Assembly: GCA_947179485.1 (NCBI GenBank)
Contig: OX359246.1
Span: forward strand, 44,867,632-44,931,631
Direction: 5' to 3'
Source: Allacma fusca
Lineage: Eukaryota > Arthropoda > Collembola > Symphypleona > Sminthuridae
DNA length: 64,000 nt
Part shown: one piece after another, positions 1 through 11,103 of the stretch
How the letters are laid out: the number at the start of each line of letters is the position of its first letter
Position numbering within the stretch: the stretch's first letter is position 1
The notes under the pieces: model-generated
Seen by the model: the letters and a program-made list of their open reading frames with translations, nothing else
Databases searched by the model: none
Told to the model about the DNA's origin: nothing
Made by a program: the position numbers and the translations under genes

Positions 1-36
1 ATCAAGGAAGAAGATCAAACCGCAGAGATATACTCT

Positions 37-3000
37 ATGAGTAACGACTATACCTCTGTTGTTATGATTCCCGCATTAGTATATAACTGTAAGCTTTCAG
101 CAATCATTGATACAGGAGCCAGTAGAAGTTTCATTCATTTTAAACTTCTACCCTCTAATACGAATTTAGACCCTCCGCCGAGTAACTTAAAAATACGAAC
201 AGCCACTGGCCATATAACAACACCACTAGGGATGATGGAAATAGAATGCAAGCTAGGAATAAACCCAGTCAAACTGACAGTGTGTGTATTAGAAAACTTA
301 GAGCCCCTTTTTATCATAGGGAATGATTTCATGAGACAAGCAGAACTTAACATCAACTTTAAACATGGGAAAGTTACAGGAAAATATTTACACCCTATAC
401 AGATGCAAGGGATAGAAAACTCTTTTGCCCGCGAAAAGCCATCACATGACTTTTTTCAGCTAAGATCAATTTTTAGTTTCAAATCAGCAAAACCCGAGAA
501 GCACAGGGCAATAAAACTTAAGAAGAACATTATATTGCCTGCATATGCTCATACAATTGTAGAAATAGATATTCCCCCTTGCAAGGACAAAACATTTTTG
601 TTTGAGCCTTCAAGATTATTTTACCAGAGACAACGAGTGTTAGGGACTAGATCAATTATTCCCACCAAAAATCCTGTAGTTTACCTATGTAACCCCAGTC
701 ATGAGCCAGTACGATTATATGCTACAACGACATATAGAGTACGAGGACTCATTCGAGATATTAAGAGACTATAGGCGCAGTACTAAAGATGTAGAAAAAC
801 GCCTAACAGACGAACAACTTGACTCTCTAGATATAAACCCTGACTTACCCATAGAATTCCAAGCTAGATTTAGGGATTTACTTAGCAGATACCCAGAATG
901 CTTTTATTTTGACCAAGAGGAATTGCCAATAGCTAAGGTCCCACCTCATCACTTAAATACAGGAGACGCGGCTCCAGTCAAAGAGCCCCCTTACAGAGCC
1001 TCTCCTGCTGAAAGAAAACATATCATGGAGGAGGTTAAGAAATTGGTAAAGAAAGGAATACTCAAGCCTTGTATTAGTGAATGGGCTTCACCCTTATTTC
1101 TTATAAAGAAAAAGGATGGAACCTTTCGTACAGTAGTAAACTATAGAAAGTTAAACAAGGTCGTAAAACACAGAGTATACCCTATGCCCAGAGTTGACGA
1201 CATATTGGACCAATTTCATGGAAAGAAATATTTTGTCACTATGGATCTTGTCGCGGGATTTCACCAAATCCCTGTAACTAAATCCACAGGCAAAAAACTA
1301 GCCGTAGTCACCCAAGACGGTATGTGGTGTACATTGAGAATGCAAATGGGAGATACTGACGCCCCAGCCGCTTTTCAATGCACCCTAGACCATATATTAG
1401 CCTCCCAAAAATTCAGAAGTGCCATGGTATATATAGATGATATTATTTGTTATGCAGCGGATGAGGACGGAATTTTATATGCACTCGAAGAATTTCTGCT
1501 AAGACTGAGTAAAGCAGAGTTTGTAGTAAAACCCAACAAATGTAAATTTGGATACCAGAGTATAGAAATATTAGGTTTTCTTATTACGCCTGAAGGAACA
1601 ATGCCGCTTAAGGACAAACTTAAGGCCATTGAGCATGTTCCCATACCCAAGACAGAAAAACAAGCCAGAAGTTTCTTTGGTATATGCTCTTTTTAAAGAA
1701 AATATATTAAAGACTTCGCTAGTATAGCTGGCCCTATATCTGCTTGTTGGAAAGGAAGCAAAGGCAGTAAAGCTAAGAAAATCAGAATTAGTATGTTTAA
1801 ATGGACCCCAGAGGCTACGTATGCATTTCATAAATTAAAGAAAGCTCTAATAACAGCTCCAGTACTTAGGCATTTTAATCCTGATCTGCCAAAAATATTG
1901 CATTGTGATGCTAGTAGAAGAGGACTAGGTGCTTCCTTATTACAAAAATATCCCACAGGCGAACACCCCGTAGGTTATGCCTCTAGAGGATTACTTCCAG
2001 CAGAGAAAAATTCTTTTTCAGTAACTGAACTTGAACTTTCTGCTGTAGTATTCGGTTGCAGAAAATTCCGACCTTATTTGTATTTATCTAAATTTCTTAT
2101 ACGAAGTGACCATCACGCTTTGTGTAATTTAAAGGTGAGAGCACAAAATACAAATAACAGCTCTAGACTAAATCGCTTTTTATTTAAATTATTGGATTAT
2201 GATTATGAGGTACAGTATATCAGTGAAAAGAAACACCTAGACGCTGACTTTCTGTCAATATGTCCACTCCCTGTTGATGAAACAGACGAGCAAGACCTTG
2301 AGGACAAACTCCCTCATGACATACTTTTGACAGAAGATAAGCAAAAGCCCACACAGGCTCGTAAAGTACTACGTCCTGTCAATCAAAATACTCCCACTGC
2401 TGCAGCAGCAGCTCTCATTGACGAAAAGGACGGTTATCAACCATTCAGTGTACTCAATAAAGGAGAAATAATAACAGAAGCTAAACATTCCCTTCCCTCC
2501 AATAATATTAGAGAGATGCAAGCCACTGACCCCACCATACAAACTATACTAGAGAAAATTAAGCTTCTTCCTAACAACAACAAGATAGCTAATTATCACA
2601 TTGACTCAGATGGTATTTTATACCACAAGAAAAATAACCATTATAAGCTTTTCCTACCTAAATGCTTAGTAGAATTCATTCTGAAAACTGCCCATGATGA
2701 CACATTTTCAGGACACTTAGGCTTTGCTAAGACTATAGGCAGAATCAAAGATAGATATATATGGAAAAGCATGACCAAGGATATAGCCGAATATGTCCTC
2801 AGCTGTGAGACTTGCGGTGCTAGTAAACACACGACCACTAGACCCGTAGGCCAATTACACAGTATAAAAGTAGGTGAGATATTTGACTTAATAGGCGCAG
2901 ACTTGATGGGACCATTCCCTGAAAGTATAGAAGGATTTAAATATATCATTGTTGCTACTGAATATAGCACTAGGTATGTATTCACCAAATGCCTAAAGAG

Positions 3001-4222
3001 CAAGGAAGCTAAAGAAATAGCTAGCTTCTTTGTAAATGATATTATTTGTGTACATGGATGTTTCAAAGCATTACTCACAGATCAAGGTACAGAATTTAAC
3101 AATTGCCTCCTTAATAATATCATGTTACTATTAGGTAGTAAGAAAGAGTTTAGCACTCCATATCATCCACAAACTAATGGATTGACAGAGCGAGCTAATC
3201 AAACTTTTGCAAGAATGATTTCTCATTTTGTCAATAATAAACAAGATGGGCTTGAAGCTCAAAAATTATGGAGCTTATATGTACCACAAGTAACCTTTGC
3301 ATACAATACAGCCATACATGCAACTACACGAGAATCACCCTTCTTGCTCTTTTACAAACGAGAAGCCAACCGTCCCCTGGATTTCATCATAAATTTAGAT
3401 ATTCTAAAAACTCAACGTACCCCCGCCGAGCTTGAGAAAATACTATTGAAAGCTCGCAATAGAATTACAAAGAGTCAAGAGTATAGTGCTAAGGTTTATA
3501 ATACACGTAGAAATAAGCCTAGATATGAAGTCGGCGACTTAGTGCGAGTATTTACTCCAGTGAGAAAAGTAGGCTTCGCAGAGAAGTTTTTAGCTAGATA
3601 CGCGGGTCCCTATAATGTCATAGCAAAAGATGACAGGGATAACTTCTCATTATCCCTAATGTCAAATCCATCGAAAATTATCTTAGTTCACGCTGATAGA
3701 TTAAAGTATTATCGTAACCGAGACGGTTTCTTTGCATTCGACTTCGCCATAGAAGAACCAATAGTGGAAAGTGCTTCAGCCCCACAAACTAATGAGTGTG
3801 ACAACTCCCGAGCCGATATTAAGAAGGCTACTCTCGTGCCTTTGTGGCCATCAACCGACCTCACCCTCGGAGAGCACTCACCTGATCCCACCACCACTAC
3901 CCCCACGAAACGTGTGCGGTTCGCGACCCCTCTCAGACAAAGAGGCAAAATTGCGAAAAATAAAAAGACAACAGGATCAGTTATCGAGCCAGAAGTCCCA
4001 GTTGTTACGGTTAAAAAGGCGAGGCGAGGACGTCCGAAGAAAAATAAGGAAAGTGATCCTACCTACACCTATAAAAGTGCCGGAAAAAGAAGTCTGGACG
4101 AAGGAAAAAATTATCGCGTGACTAGAGGCCAACACTATGGAGAAGCGGCGAAGACCAACCGTAGAAGGCCCGCGAGCCCGGATTACCGACTTCGCAGACC
4201 CATATCATTGCCGGTGCTATAG
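37..4222 (+). pseudogene. pol: Ty3/gypsy pol region (protease, RT, RNase H, integrase), broken
   Basis: Seen directly: an aspartic protease signature (IIDTGAS) near 103-126; an RT core with the catalytic YIDD box at 1430-1441; an RNase H start (LHCDASRRGLGASLL) near 1900-1945; an integrase with a His-Cys zinc-binding N-terminus (CETCG near 2800) and a DDE core recognisable from GADLMGPF, TDQGTEF and GLTERAN between about 2890 and 3200. A basic tail (RRGRPKK) follows near 4020-4050. These domains in this order define Ty3/gypsy pol, which makes, processes and integrates the cDNA copy. The region is treated as a fossil: it is not one open frame and has about one to three breaks. Domain assignment is very safe; the clade within Ty3/gypsy is not resolved. 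Confidence 0.92.
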
Positions 4223-4898
4223 TGCTGTCCATGAACGAGTCGAACTATGTGCGTTCCTTCCCATCAATCAAACTAGATTATGTTTTTACAATCCTAACGG
4301 AGATATACTTCCTCACTCAACCACATACCATCCATGGTCCGGTGTCGGAGCTCGTCACATAAGTCATGAGACATGGACTGAAGGAGGATTACCTACCAAT
4401 TTTGCCAACACAGTAAGAGACGAAATTAATTTCAAAATAGAGCTTGTAAAGGAAAATGCACGCATATTTGGTCAGAAACAAGCCAAGCAGGTTCAACCTA
4501 CTCCCTAGCGGCACGTGCCATGCACCCCAGCCCCTATGTTCACTCACCTTCCTATGACTTTTGCTACTCCCATAGCTTCCACCTTTCCTTCCTCAGCTAA
4601 TCCTACTCCTTCAGCTCAATATATTGCACAGGAGCATACATATGCGACTCCTTATTCTCACTCCACCCAAACCATATACGAATTTGTCCCTGACAATGGG
4701 GATGATTACCAACAGCAGGAGGTGTCTCAAAATATTCCTGTAATGCATATACCTGACAGGGATATGACATCTATTCACTCTTCATTATCTCTCAGCAGGG
4801 TAGGAGCTAATCTATCTGAATCCTCAGACCTTTCCTCTATTCCTACATCCTCCATCAGTCACCCTTCCCGAATAAGTCAGACTTATTTTAAGCAATGA
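4137..4898 (+). CDS. Post-integrase coding region of the first gypsy element, Thr/Pro/Ser-rich
   Basis: Two open stretches (4137-4508 and 4515-4898) follow the integrase on the same strand. The first holds a small Cys/His cluster near its start (YHCRCYSAVHERVELC) and a helical Glu/Lys-rich end. The second is rich in Pro, Thr, Ser and Gln and looks disordered. I recognise no envelope features: no signal peptide, no long membrane segment, no furin-type site. It most resembles in style the long post-integrase extension of the second element (17.9-24.5 kb), so both may belong to gypsy lineages that carry an extra 3' region of unknown role. As part of an old element it is treated as a fossil. Confidence 0.5.
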
Positions 4899-5204
4899 AC
4901 TGACAGTGGATGTCCATTAGGTCCATCCTCAAACACTTTTCCTACCATAGCCATAGTAAATAACCAAGTTACTACAGGCCCCACTACCATTAAAACCATC
5001 AGTGAAGAGGAAGAAAATGCTGAATTACATCAAATCCCCATAAACGAAATTATTAATACTATTGACTCAGAGTATGCAGATAATTCGAAGTACACTGAAA
5101 ATATAGACGTAGTCAGTACAGACAACACTCTGAAAGATGAATTTAGAATCCTTCTAGAACAACTTTTTCAAGCAGCACAAGAAGCCACGAGAACATATAA
5201 TAAG

Positions 5205-6119
5205 TTGACCACTGATCATAATACCTTCTTACAGTCAGGAGATATTATTAAGGCTACCGCACTTCTCCCCAAAATTATAGTTTATGAACAGTTTCATATT
5301 AAAACTTGGGCAAACTTCAAGAGGAGAGAAATTGAGTATAGACGCATATACCCAGGAAAGAGGCTTACATTTGACCACAGCCTTGAATCTTTCCGACAGC
5401 AAGGAGCTCAGCATCAACAGCAACTCCCCATAAATACTCGTACAAGGTTCATTAACCTAGACGAATATAATAAACTCCTCAATATCCCAGAGACACCCTT
5501 AAAACTTTTGCCTATAACCCAGCAGGAAATAGAAATTACCCTTGTCAGAGAGTTTAGACTATCTGAAATAAACAACTTACAGGCTATAAAACCACCATAC
5601 ACCTTGAAGCAAAAGTTTGAGAAATTTATTGGAGACAATGGAGCCCCTGATTTTGTTCAACAAAATCTCAATGTGGAACTAAAACTATTAGCTCAGCTCA
5701 CAACATATGCATTAGGGAACGAATTATCTCCCTGTAGACTTGCAGCTGTATCAACTTTAGAAGACGTACAGATATGTACTGTGCAAGAACTATATCAGGT
5801 CATCGATATACATTTCTTCCATCAGTATAAACACCTATTTGCACCACACGTGGACTTAGATGCTCATCGACTTCGAATTATAAATAGACAGCCAACTCAA
5901 GTAAATTTTAAGCACAGTAGGTATCAGACTATCAGACGTACCAACACGGCTATAGAATTAGCCAAAGCTCAACTGAAATTACCCCCTACCGTAGCTAAAA
6001 CCACAGGAGACACAATGGAAATAGACGCTAACCCTTCAACATCAGGTTCAGGAGGAGGCTCCAACTTAGGAATAATCCCCTTATTATCAATGTGTACTAT
6101 TGTTAGCCTCACATTTTAA
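5205..6119 (+). CDS. Unknown 304-residue protein, 3' region of the first gypsy element
   Basis: An open frame of 304 codons lies between the disordered region and the LTR-like end. It is predicted helical, rich in Gln, Leu, Arg and Thr, with a motif-like block EYNKLLNIPETPLKLLPITQ and another at YQVIDIHFFHQYKHLF. A Gly/Ser stretch (TSGSGGGSN) precedes a short hydrophobic C-terminus (LGIIPLLSMCTIVSLTF) that could be a membrane tail, although it is only about 17 residues. Open frame continues upstream of this ATG, so the true start is uncertain. Position 3' of integrase is where envelope-like genes sit in some gypsy elements, but nothing here identifies an envelope. Function unknown. Confidence 0.55.
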   Translation: MTTDHNTFLQSGDIIKATALLPKIIVYEQFHIKTWANFKRREIEYRRIYPGKRLTFDHSLESFRQQGAQHQQQLPINTRTRFINLDEYNKLLNIPETPLKLLPITQQEIEITLVREFRLSEINNLQAIKPPYTLKQKFEKFIGDNGAPDFVQQNLNVELKLLAQLTTYALGNELSPCRLAAVSTLEDVQICTVQELYQVIDIHFFHQYKHLFAPHVDLDAHRLRIINRQPTQVNFKHSRYQTIRRTNTAIELAKAQLKLPPTVAKTTGDTMEIDANPSTSGSGGGSNLGIIPLLSMCTIVSLTF

Positions 6120-6389
6120 AGTTCAGCCGAAAATACTCCAGCACTACCATTCATGCTGCCAGTACTTTCTAATCCCTCTTCCAAGAAGTTATTTATTTCC
6201 ACCCATACACAGTCCGGAATAGACCAAATATTCAATATGGACTTCAGTAAACTCAGAATAGCCAGTAAGACCCCCGCTGACTCAACTACTAACGAAGATA
6301 CCACTCCCCTTCTATTAGAAAAGGAATCAACCACCACACAAGGTTCGAGTACCCGAAGCAGCATTGTTTCCAATGCAGCCAACACCAAC

Positions 6390-7098
6390 TCCCTTTCCTA
6401 ACACGAGTCTTTAGGTACTTTCGTATGCTACTTGGTCCCTCCAATCAGAAGCGAGCAGACTCACCCTCTCACTCCCTTCTCGAGTATAAATATTCGGAGA
6501 GCGACTGAGAAGAGCATCAGTTCGCTTGAGCTGATCAACTCTTCCACATACGGACTTCTCTCTTACTCTTCAAATTCAAATTTATATTTTTACTTCATTC
6601 TCAAACACTTAGAGATTCTCTCTGAATTTTACTTTGAAAACTTCTTAAACTTTCCTTTACAGTTTACATATTTAAGAAATCAAGTTTACTTTAACTTCTA
6701 TCAATATTGAGTGCGAGTATATTAAACCAAGTATATCATTATTATTAATTAAGGTGCCTACATAAATCTATTTAGATTTATTCTAAACTGTAAATTTTAA
6801 TCAGTCTACTGTTGACAACTCTGTCTCAAGTTAGGATAGGAGTCAATAATTCACTCTCAAACAGAGGAATTATCCCTTCTCTTAACCTTTTGTACTTCGT
6901 ATTATTTGTTCTTCCTTATTTACAACAAACTGGAGTTTTCCGAATCAAGGGTTGTTCTTTACAAATTCAAGGATTTGGAAAGTTCTATCGGAACATTTTT
7001 GAGGGTTTTTCAAAATATGAATTGCACTTTTCACAAATTTCACGTAAAAGCGCTCCGTTATTGAAGACTCAGCGCTCCCCCGCGGAAATTACCTTTTA
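6390..7098 (+). repeat. LTR-like end of the first gypsy element
   Basis: An AT-rich, non-coding block follows the last element ORF. It contains a TATA box (6485-6492) with GC-richer sequence on either side, as expected for the U3/R boundary of an LTR. It is followed at about 7102 by CTGGCGTCAATT, whose TGGCG start resembles a gypsy primer-binding site. The partner LTR is outside the window, so both ends are approximate and the call rests on position and promoter alone. Confidence 0.4.
6485..6492 (+). promoter_or_regulatory. TATA box in LTR-like region
   Basis: TATAAATA sits in the context CGAGTATAAATATTCGG, upstream of a GC-rich stretch (GAGAGCGACTGAG) suitable for transcription start about 30 bases downstream. 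Likely the internal promoter of the LTR. Confidence 0.45.
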
Positions 7099-7099
7099 A

Positions 7100-9535
7100 A
7101 TCTGGCGTCAATTAATCGTACGAGGAATTTCAGGAAGCAACTTACTTCAGTCTACAAGTGAGGACCTGTTGAAGTGGAAATTTTGCTGCAACGAAGAAAA
7201 GTAGTTGTAAAGCAGAGTTTGGCAAGGATCTATCAAGGATCTTTTATACTTTTCCACCCGAAAAAGCCATACGTTCGGACACTAGGAGTCCGACAAGCAC
7301 AGCCATTGAGTCCATCCAGTGAATCCTGTCCACAAAATCTCAGCAAAAGAACACTGTTCTCCACTACTGGTAAATTCCCAGTTGACCCGAACTTTTGTTT
7401 TCTCATCACCCAGACCAGAATCCCAGATTCCCGAAGGTCAAGTTCCAACATCATGACGACGTGATCAGACAAAAGTGTATCGGTTTGCAGTAACTTGCCA
7501 AAAGTTTTCCCGGATTTCTGACTGTAAGATCTAATCTTTTTTTCTTTTTTCATCTTTTACTAAATCTTTTTGGTCCCTTTTAAAACGATAGGCCAAAAGA
7601 TTATCACTCTTCCCATATTTTTCTATACACTATCAGGAAAACAGACCTATTCTTCAACTCTTATATATCAAAATATCGAATGGTCATATATCATGTTTGA
7701 ATGTATAACATAATTGTGTGTGTCTAAAGTGTAAACTAACATTGTGAATGTTTGTTGTATGGTTAAGGGATTAGAATATTTATTAACAATATGTGTGTAA
7801 TGAATGTTTTGTCTCTAATTTCCCCATAAACTAGATTCCCTTATCTATAAGTATTTAGTATGGTAAATGAAGTGAAATAAGTGCCTATAGCATTTCTACT
7901 TAATTTCCTTCATAAGGTATCTTCACACTCCCAAATATTTCTTCTTCGAAGATTGTAACTTTCCTATCCTCCCAACAACTCTTAACGCTTTTTCCTTATA
8001 TTGTGCAATGTGTATTGGAGTATAACACTCCAAATGTAATAACCCATGTATTGAAGTCTCACACTTCCCATCATGCCATTAAAACCCAACACCCACCAAT
8101 CCTGTATACCATCATCATTAATATTCTTAACACTACAATCTCATATAAAAATTTAACGCTTAAGATATTAATCATATGGGGCATACTAGGATTATCATAA
8201 GCCGATAAATTTTGGATATAACTTTTCTGTATCAACATCATTTGACGGTGAATTACTGTAGTAGCTTCACATTACATGAGTCATAACAGAGCGAGAACAA
8301 ATCGAGAAACTGCTATTTTGCTCAATCGCTCAATATCTTTCTCTCATCCTGATTTCACAACGAAAGTATGACTTAAATAAAAATCTACCTTCAGTTTCGT
8401 CAATTTTCTGAGAATCATATCTAACCAGAAAAATTGTATGCTTAGTCGCTCAATATTTTCTTCCAACTCCTAACTTGACACTTTTCAAGGGTGAAGTTGT
8501 CCCCGCAATTTTTATGTCTGTCTTCCAATATTCTAACAGCTCAGAATATTCCAATTGAACATTAGCATCGATCAATGGAAAGGATCGGAAGTCTTTGACC
8601 TTCCCCCTTAAGTTTCAACCCTTAGTTGATGGAATCCCGATCCTCAGGAATGTATTTTCTTCATGAATAGCTTCCTGATAGGTTTTTCTGTTCTAAGGAA
8701 ATACAACAAATAGGAGGAAATAATTCTTATTCAGAGAAAATTTTGAAATTCAGAATTTCCCTTACATCCGTTTTGAAAATTCTATCCTGAAAGGAATAAA
8801 TCTTGTAGGATACATACGGAGTGAGAGCAGTTGCTAAGTTGAGGTCTTTGAACTCACCCAAGATTTCTTTGATTTTGTTCACCTCCAATTGCATTTGGCC
8901 CACAACAATCAGTATTGAGTTTATGATTCAGTCATGGCCTCACTCTGTACAGGGTGAGTAAAAGTTTTTTTTGGTCCAACCCAATAGCTCAGGATAAGAA
9001 AACAAATTCCCAACTTTACTAAAAGGTACACGCTAATATTGACAGTAATATCGAGGCAGTTTTCGTTTAAACAGTTTGTCCAGCAAGTACGGATCTGGAA
9101 AATAAGTTTTGTTTTTGATTTTATGAGTCAGGCATAACCACTCATAGAAAGTTTTATCCCTACTCTATTGTTAAATAATTCTATGAGTCACTGGACATAA
9201 CACTCTCTAGGATCTTGGTTCTTTAGTTGGACTTTGGATAGTTCCCAATAATGGTTTATCTTTAAGCCCACCTCATTATTTATTTACAAGATCAGGATCT
9301 TTCGACTCCTCTGTGTCATTTATCAAAATTTTCCTTGCCTTTTAGTTTCTAATTACTTAAAACCTGACCTCGTCACCCTTTAGTAATTCCGAACTACCAT
9401 AAGAAGTTACAATAACTCCGGAAATGAACTCTACAAAGGTGTGAGGGAGAATTTTTCATGCCAAAGGGGGCATACTAACTTCTCCTGGCCCATCATTGTT
9501 GAGAAAGTACATAAATGACTAATTATCCTAGGAAT
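7100..9535. other. No gene seen; degenerate sequence between LTR-like end and small-ORF array
   Basis: AT-rich sequence with only short, low-quality open frames. The first bases after the LTR-like block look like a primer-binding site (TGGCGTC at about 7103) followed by possible leader, so part of this may be internal sequence of a second, degraded copy. I see no domain, RNA gene or clear repeat in it. Confidence 0.4.
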
Positions 9536-9539
9536 ACCA

Positions 9540-9839
9540 ATGTGGTCTCCAGCAGATAATAATTTCGCTCTTGAAGCAACACTTTGCGTACTGTCAAAAA
9601 CAACACGAATTGTTCTTTCATCAGCAAACAAATATTACATTGCAATTAGCGAATGCGACGGTCCAGACACACACATTTGTAAACTTAACGTTATTAAGGA
9701 TAACACTCTCCACCAGAAAGTTTTTGATAGTATTGGAGAATTATATCTCTTTATACTAACTACCCCTAACGTACATCTTGGAAATCAAATGGAATTAAAC
9801 ACCACCCATGCACCTATTGTTCACATACCACATTGTTGA
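9540..9839 (+). CDS. Small-ORF family copy 1, unknown function (99 aa)
   Basis: First member of a tandem array of related small ORFs. It starts at ATG and ends with a family-like tail, LYLFILTTPNVHLGNQM, followed by about 16 residues that other copies lack. The middle contains a Lys-rich strand segment (KLNVIKDNTLHQKVF) that aligns by eye to the RRGAQVFHKQF segment of copy 3. No signal peptide or membrane segment is visible. Function unknown; it may be an accessory gene of the surrounding repeat-rich region or of a captured element. Recognition rests on similarity to neighbouring copies rather than to any known family. Confidence 0.45.
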   Translation: MWSPADNNFALEATLCVLSKTTRIVLSSANKYYIAISECDGPDTHICKLNVIKDNTLHQKVFDSIGELYLFILTTPNVHLGNQMELNTTHAPIVHIPHC

Positions 9840-9875
9840 AAGTTTCCATCAAAATATCTCTTTTATTTCCTCCGC

Positions 9876-10102
9876 ATGAATCTAACTGCCGGACGTAAAT
9901 ATAGGTTAGACGGAGACCCTAACACCTACGTAAAATTTGATATCAGATACACAACTATTTTTCCCCTCCCAGATTATATTCTAACAGTTAGAAGAAATTC
10001 TCAAATTTTCCAGAAATCCTTCCACAACTGGGAAGAATTATTAATTTTTACACTCTGAACACCCAATGTCAACCTAGGAAATAAAATGACAAGAGTCACA
10101 TA
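9876..10102 (+). pseudogene. Small-ORF family copy 2, looks broken
   Basis: Second member of the tandem array, about 37 bases after copy 1. The visible pattern is YILTVRRNSQIFQKSFHNWE then a TPNVNLGNKM tail, which matches copies 1 and 3 in order and spacing. The copy seems decayed compared with copies 3 to 5. Function unknown. Confidence 0.4.
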
Positions 10103-10126
10103 AGAACATTCTTTCATTATATTTCC

Positions 10127-10378
10127 ATGGCTTATTTAGAAAAACAGCCAGGCATTGTTACCAGTTTCGAAATCCCAGCATCAGATAACCCTATATTTTG
10201 TACAGACTGCATAGAAGTTGAGCAAATTCTGAGAGCAGACGGTACTACTTTCCATCTACTCAGAGTTAGAAGAGGAGCCCAAGTGTTCCATAAGCAATTT
10301 ACAACTCACAACAAACTTATTATTTTTCTATGTACAACTCCTAATGTATCCCGCGGTTTTGGAATGACAGAAGTATAA
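10127..10378 (+). CDS. Small-ORF family copy 3, unknown function (83 aa)
   Basis: Best representative of the array. The layout is PGIVTSFEIP near residues 8-17, a strand pair ending LLRVRRGAQVFHKQF at about residues 50-64, and LIIFLCTTPNVSRGFGM near the C-terminus. The alternating hydrophobic/charged pattern suggests a small beta-rich fold. The stop codon is followed directly by the ATG of copy 4 with no spacer, which is the tight packing seen in polycistronic units. No known family recognised. Confidence 0.5.
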   Translation: MAYLEKQPGIVTSFEIPASDNPIFCTDCIEVEQILRADGTTFHLLRVRRGAQVFHKQFTTHNKLIIFLCTTPNVSRGFGMTEV

Positions 10379-10624
10379 ATGAGTAATTTTAGGCCAGGAA
10401 TAGCTTACGAGTTCGAAATTCCCCTAAACCACATTACCATTTCCCCCAATTATCCCATTGCGACTTCTGAACTTTTACAAAATATTAATAACTATGTATA
10501 CATTTTGAGAATACGAAAAGGCAGTGAGATATGTGAAAATTATTTTAATTCTCATCAGGACTTAATAACTTTTCTTACGAACAGTCCCCATCTCAGCTTT
10601 TCCCCTCCAGCCAATGAAGAATAA
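10379..10624 (+). CDS. Small-ORF family copy 4, unknown function (81 aa)
   Basis: Starts on the base after the stop of copy 3. It shares PGIAYEFEIPLNH with the N-terminal motif of copies 3 and 5 and has YILRIRKGSEICENYF where copy 3 has LLRVRRGAQVFHKQF. The tail LITFLTNSPHLS is a diverged form of LIxFLxTTPNV. Its last codons overlap the start of copy 5 by 11 bases. Function unknown. Confidence 0.5.
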   Translation: MSNFRPGIAYEFEIPLNHITISPNYPIATSELLQNINNYVYILRIRKGSEICENYFNSHQDLITFLTNSPHLSFSPPANEE

Positions 10625-10841
10625 TTTACCTGGCATACAGGAATACCTGAGAATTCCTCTAGATCATAGTGATTGTGCCGAGTATGAGTTGATTCGACTA
10701 TACGACGACTCCCTCATACACCGCCTCACTTTGACCGTAAATTCTAAGAAATTTGAAAAAGACTTTACTTCTATTATACTCCTCAAATTTATCTATTCAC
10801 ATCCCAACTTATTCAAAGGGTATTGGATGATAGAAATATGA
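10614..10841 (+). CDS. Small-ORF family copy 5, unknown function (75 aa)
   Basis: Starts inside the end of copy 4. It carries the PGIQEYLRIPLDH N-terminal motif, a LTLTVNSKKFEKDF central strand, and a FIYSHPNLFKGYWM tail that aligns with TTPNV--G--M of other copies. The stop overlaps the next ATG in an ATGA arrangement. Identity between copies is low (roughly a quarter to a third by eye), so the duplications are old or evolve fast. Function unknown. Confidence 0.5.
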   Translation: MKNNLPGIQEYLRIPLDHSDCAEYELIRLYDDSLIHRLTLTVNSKKFEKDFTSIILLKFIYSHPNLFKGYWMIEI

Positions 10842-11103
10842 GAATTAATACTTTATTCTATTATAAGCACCCCTTAATTTACCCTATCACCCGCAAATCC
10901 GACTACATTGCTTATGAAATATATGGTTCAAACTTTACTGCGCGATTCATATTTTAACCCTCCAATATCAAGAAAACAAATTCCAACGCCAGTTCCCTTC
11001 TTATAAAGCCCTTATGGAGTTTGTAAGAATAACTCCAAATGTAACCACAGGTCAAGGAATGAATCCTGCATCAAGAAAAATTCTAACCGTATTTTCATTT
11101 TAA
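10838..11103 (+). pseudogene. Small-ORF family copy 6, remnant
   Basis: A further copy is recognisable by its position (one period after copy 5), an overlapping ATG at 10838 and a family tail motif TPNVTTGQGM. It looks decayed. No more copies are seen downstream. Confidence 0.35.

Larger units (their letters stand above)
1..7100 (+). mobile_element. Ty3/gypsy LTR retrotransposon, 3' part, broken
   Basis: The window opens inside an LTR retrotransposon. Its order is protease, reverse transcriptase, RNase H, integrase, then a further coding region and an AT-rich LTR-like end with a TATA box. The order PR-RT-RH-IN places it in Ty3/gypsy. The gag and 5' LTR must lie upstream of the window, so terminal repeats cannot be compared and the element cannot be dated by LTR divergence. 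It looks broken, with about one to three breaks in the visible coding part, so it is an older copy than the element at 15.2-26.1 kb. The 3' boundary near 7100 is a guess from composition and from a TGGCG motif that follows. Confidence 0.85.

Noticed and set aside
6340-6356. GGTTCGAGTACC resembling a tRNA B box
   Set aside because: No acceptor stem, A box or cloverleaf can be drawn around it; it lies at the end of retroelement sequence.
7174-7553. 96- and 106-codon frames on opposite strands after the LTR-like block
   Set aside because: They overlap each other, have no domain or initiation context and fall in sequence of LTR/leader character.
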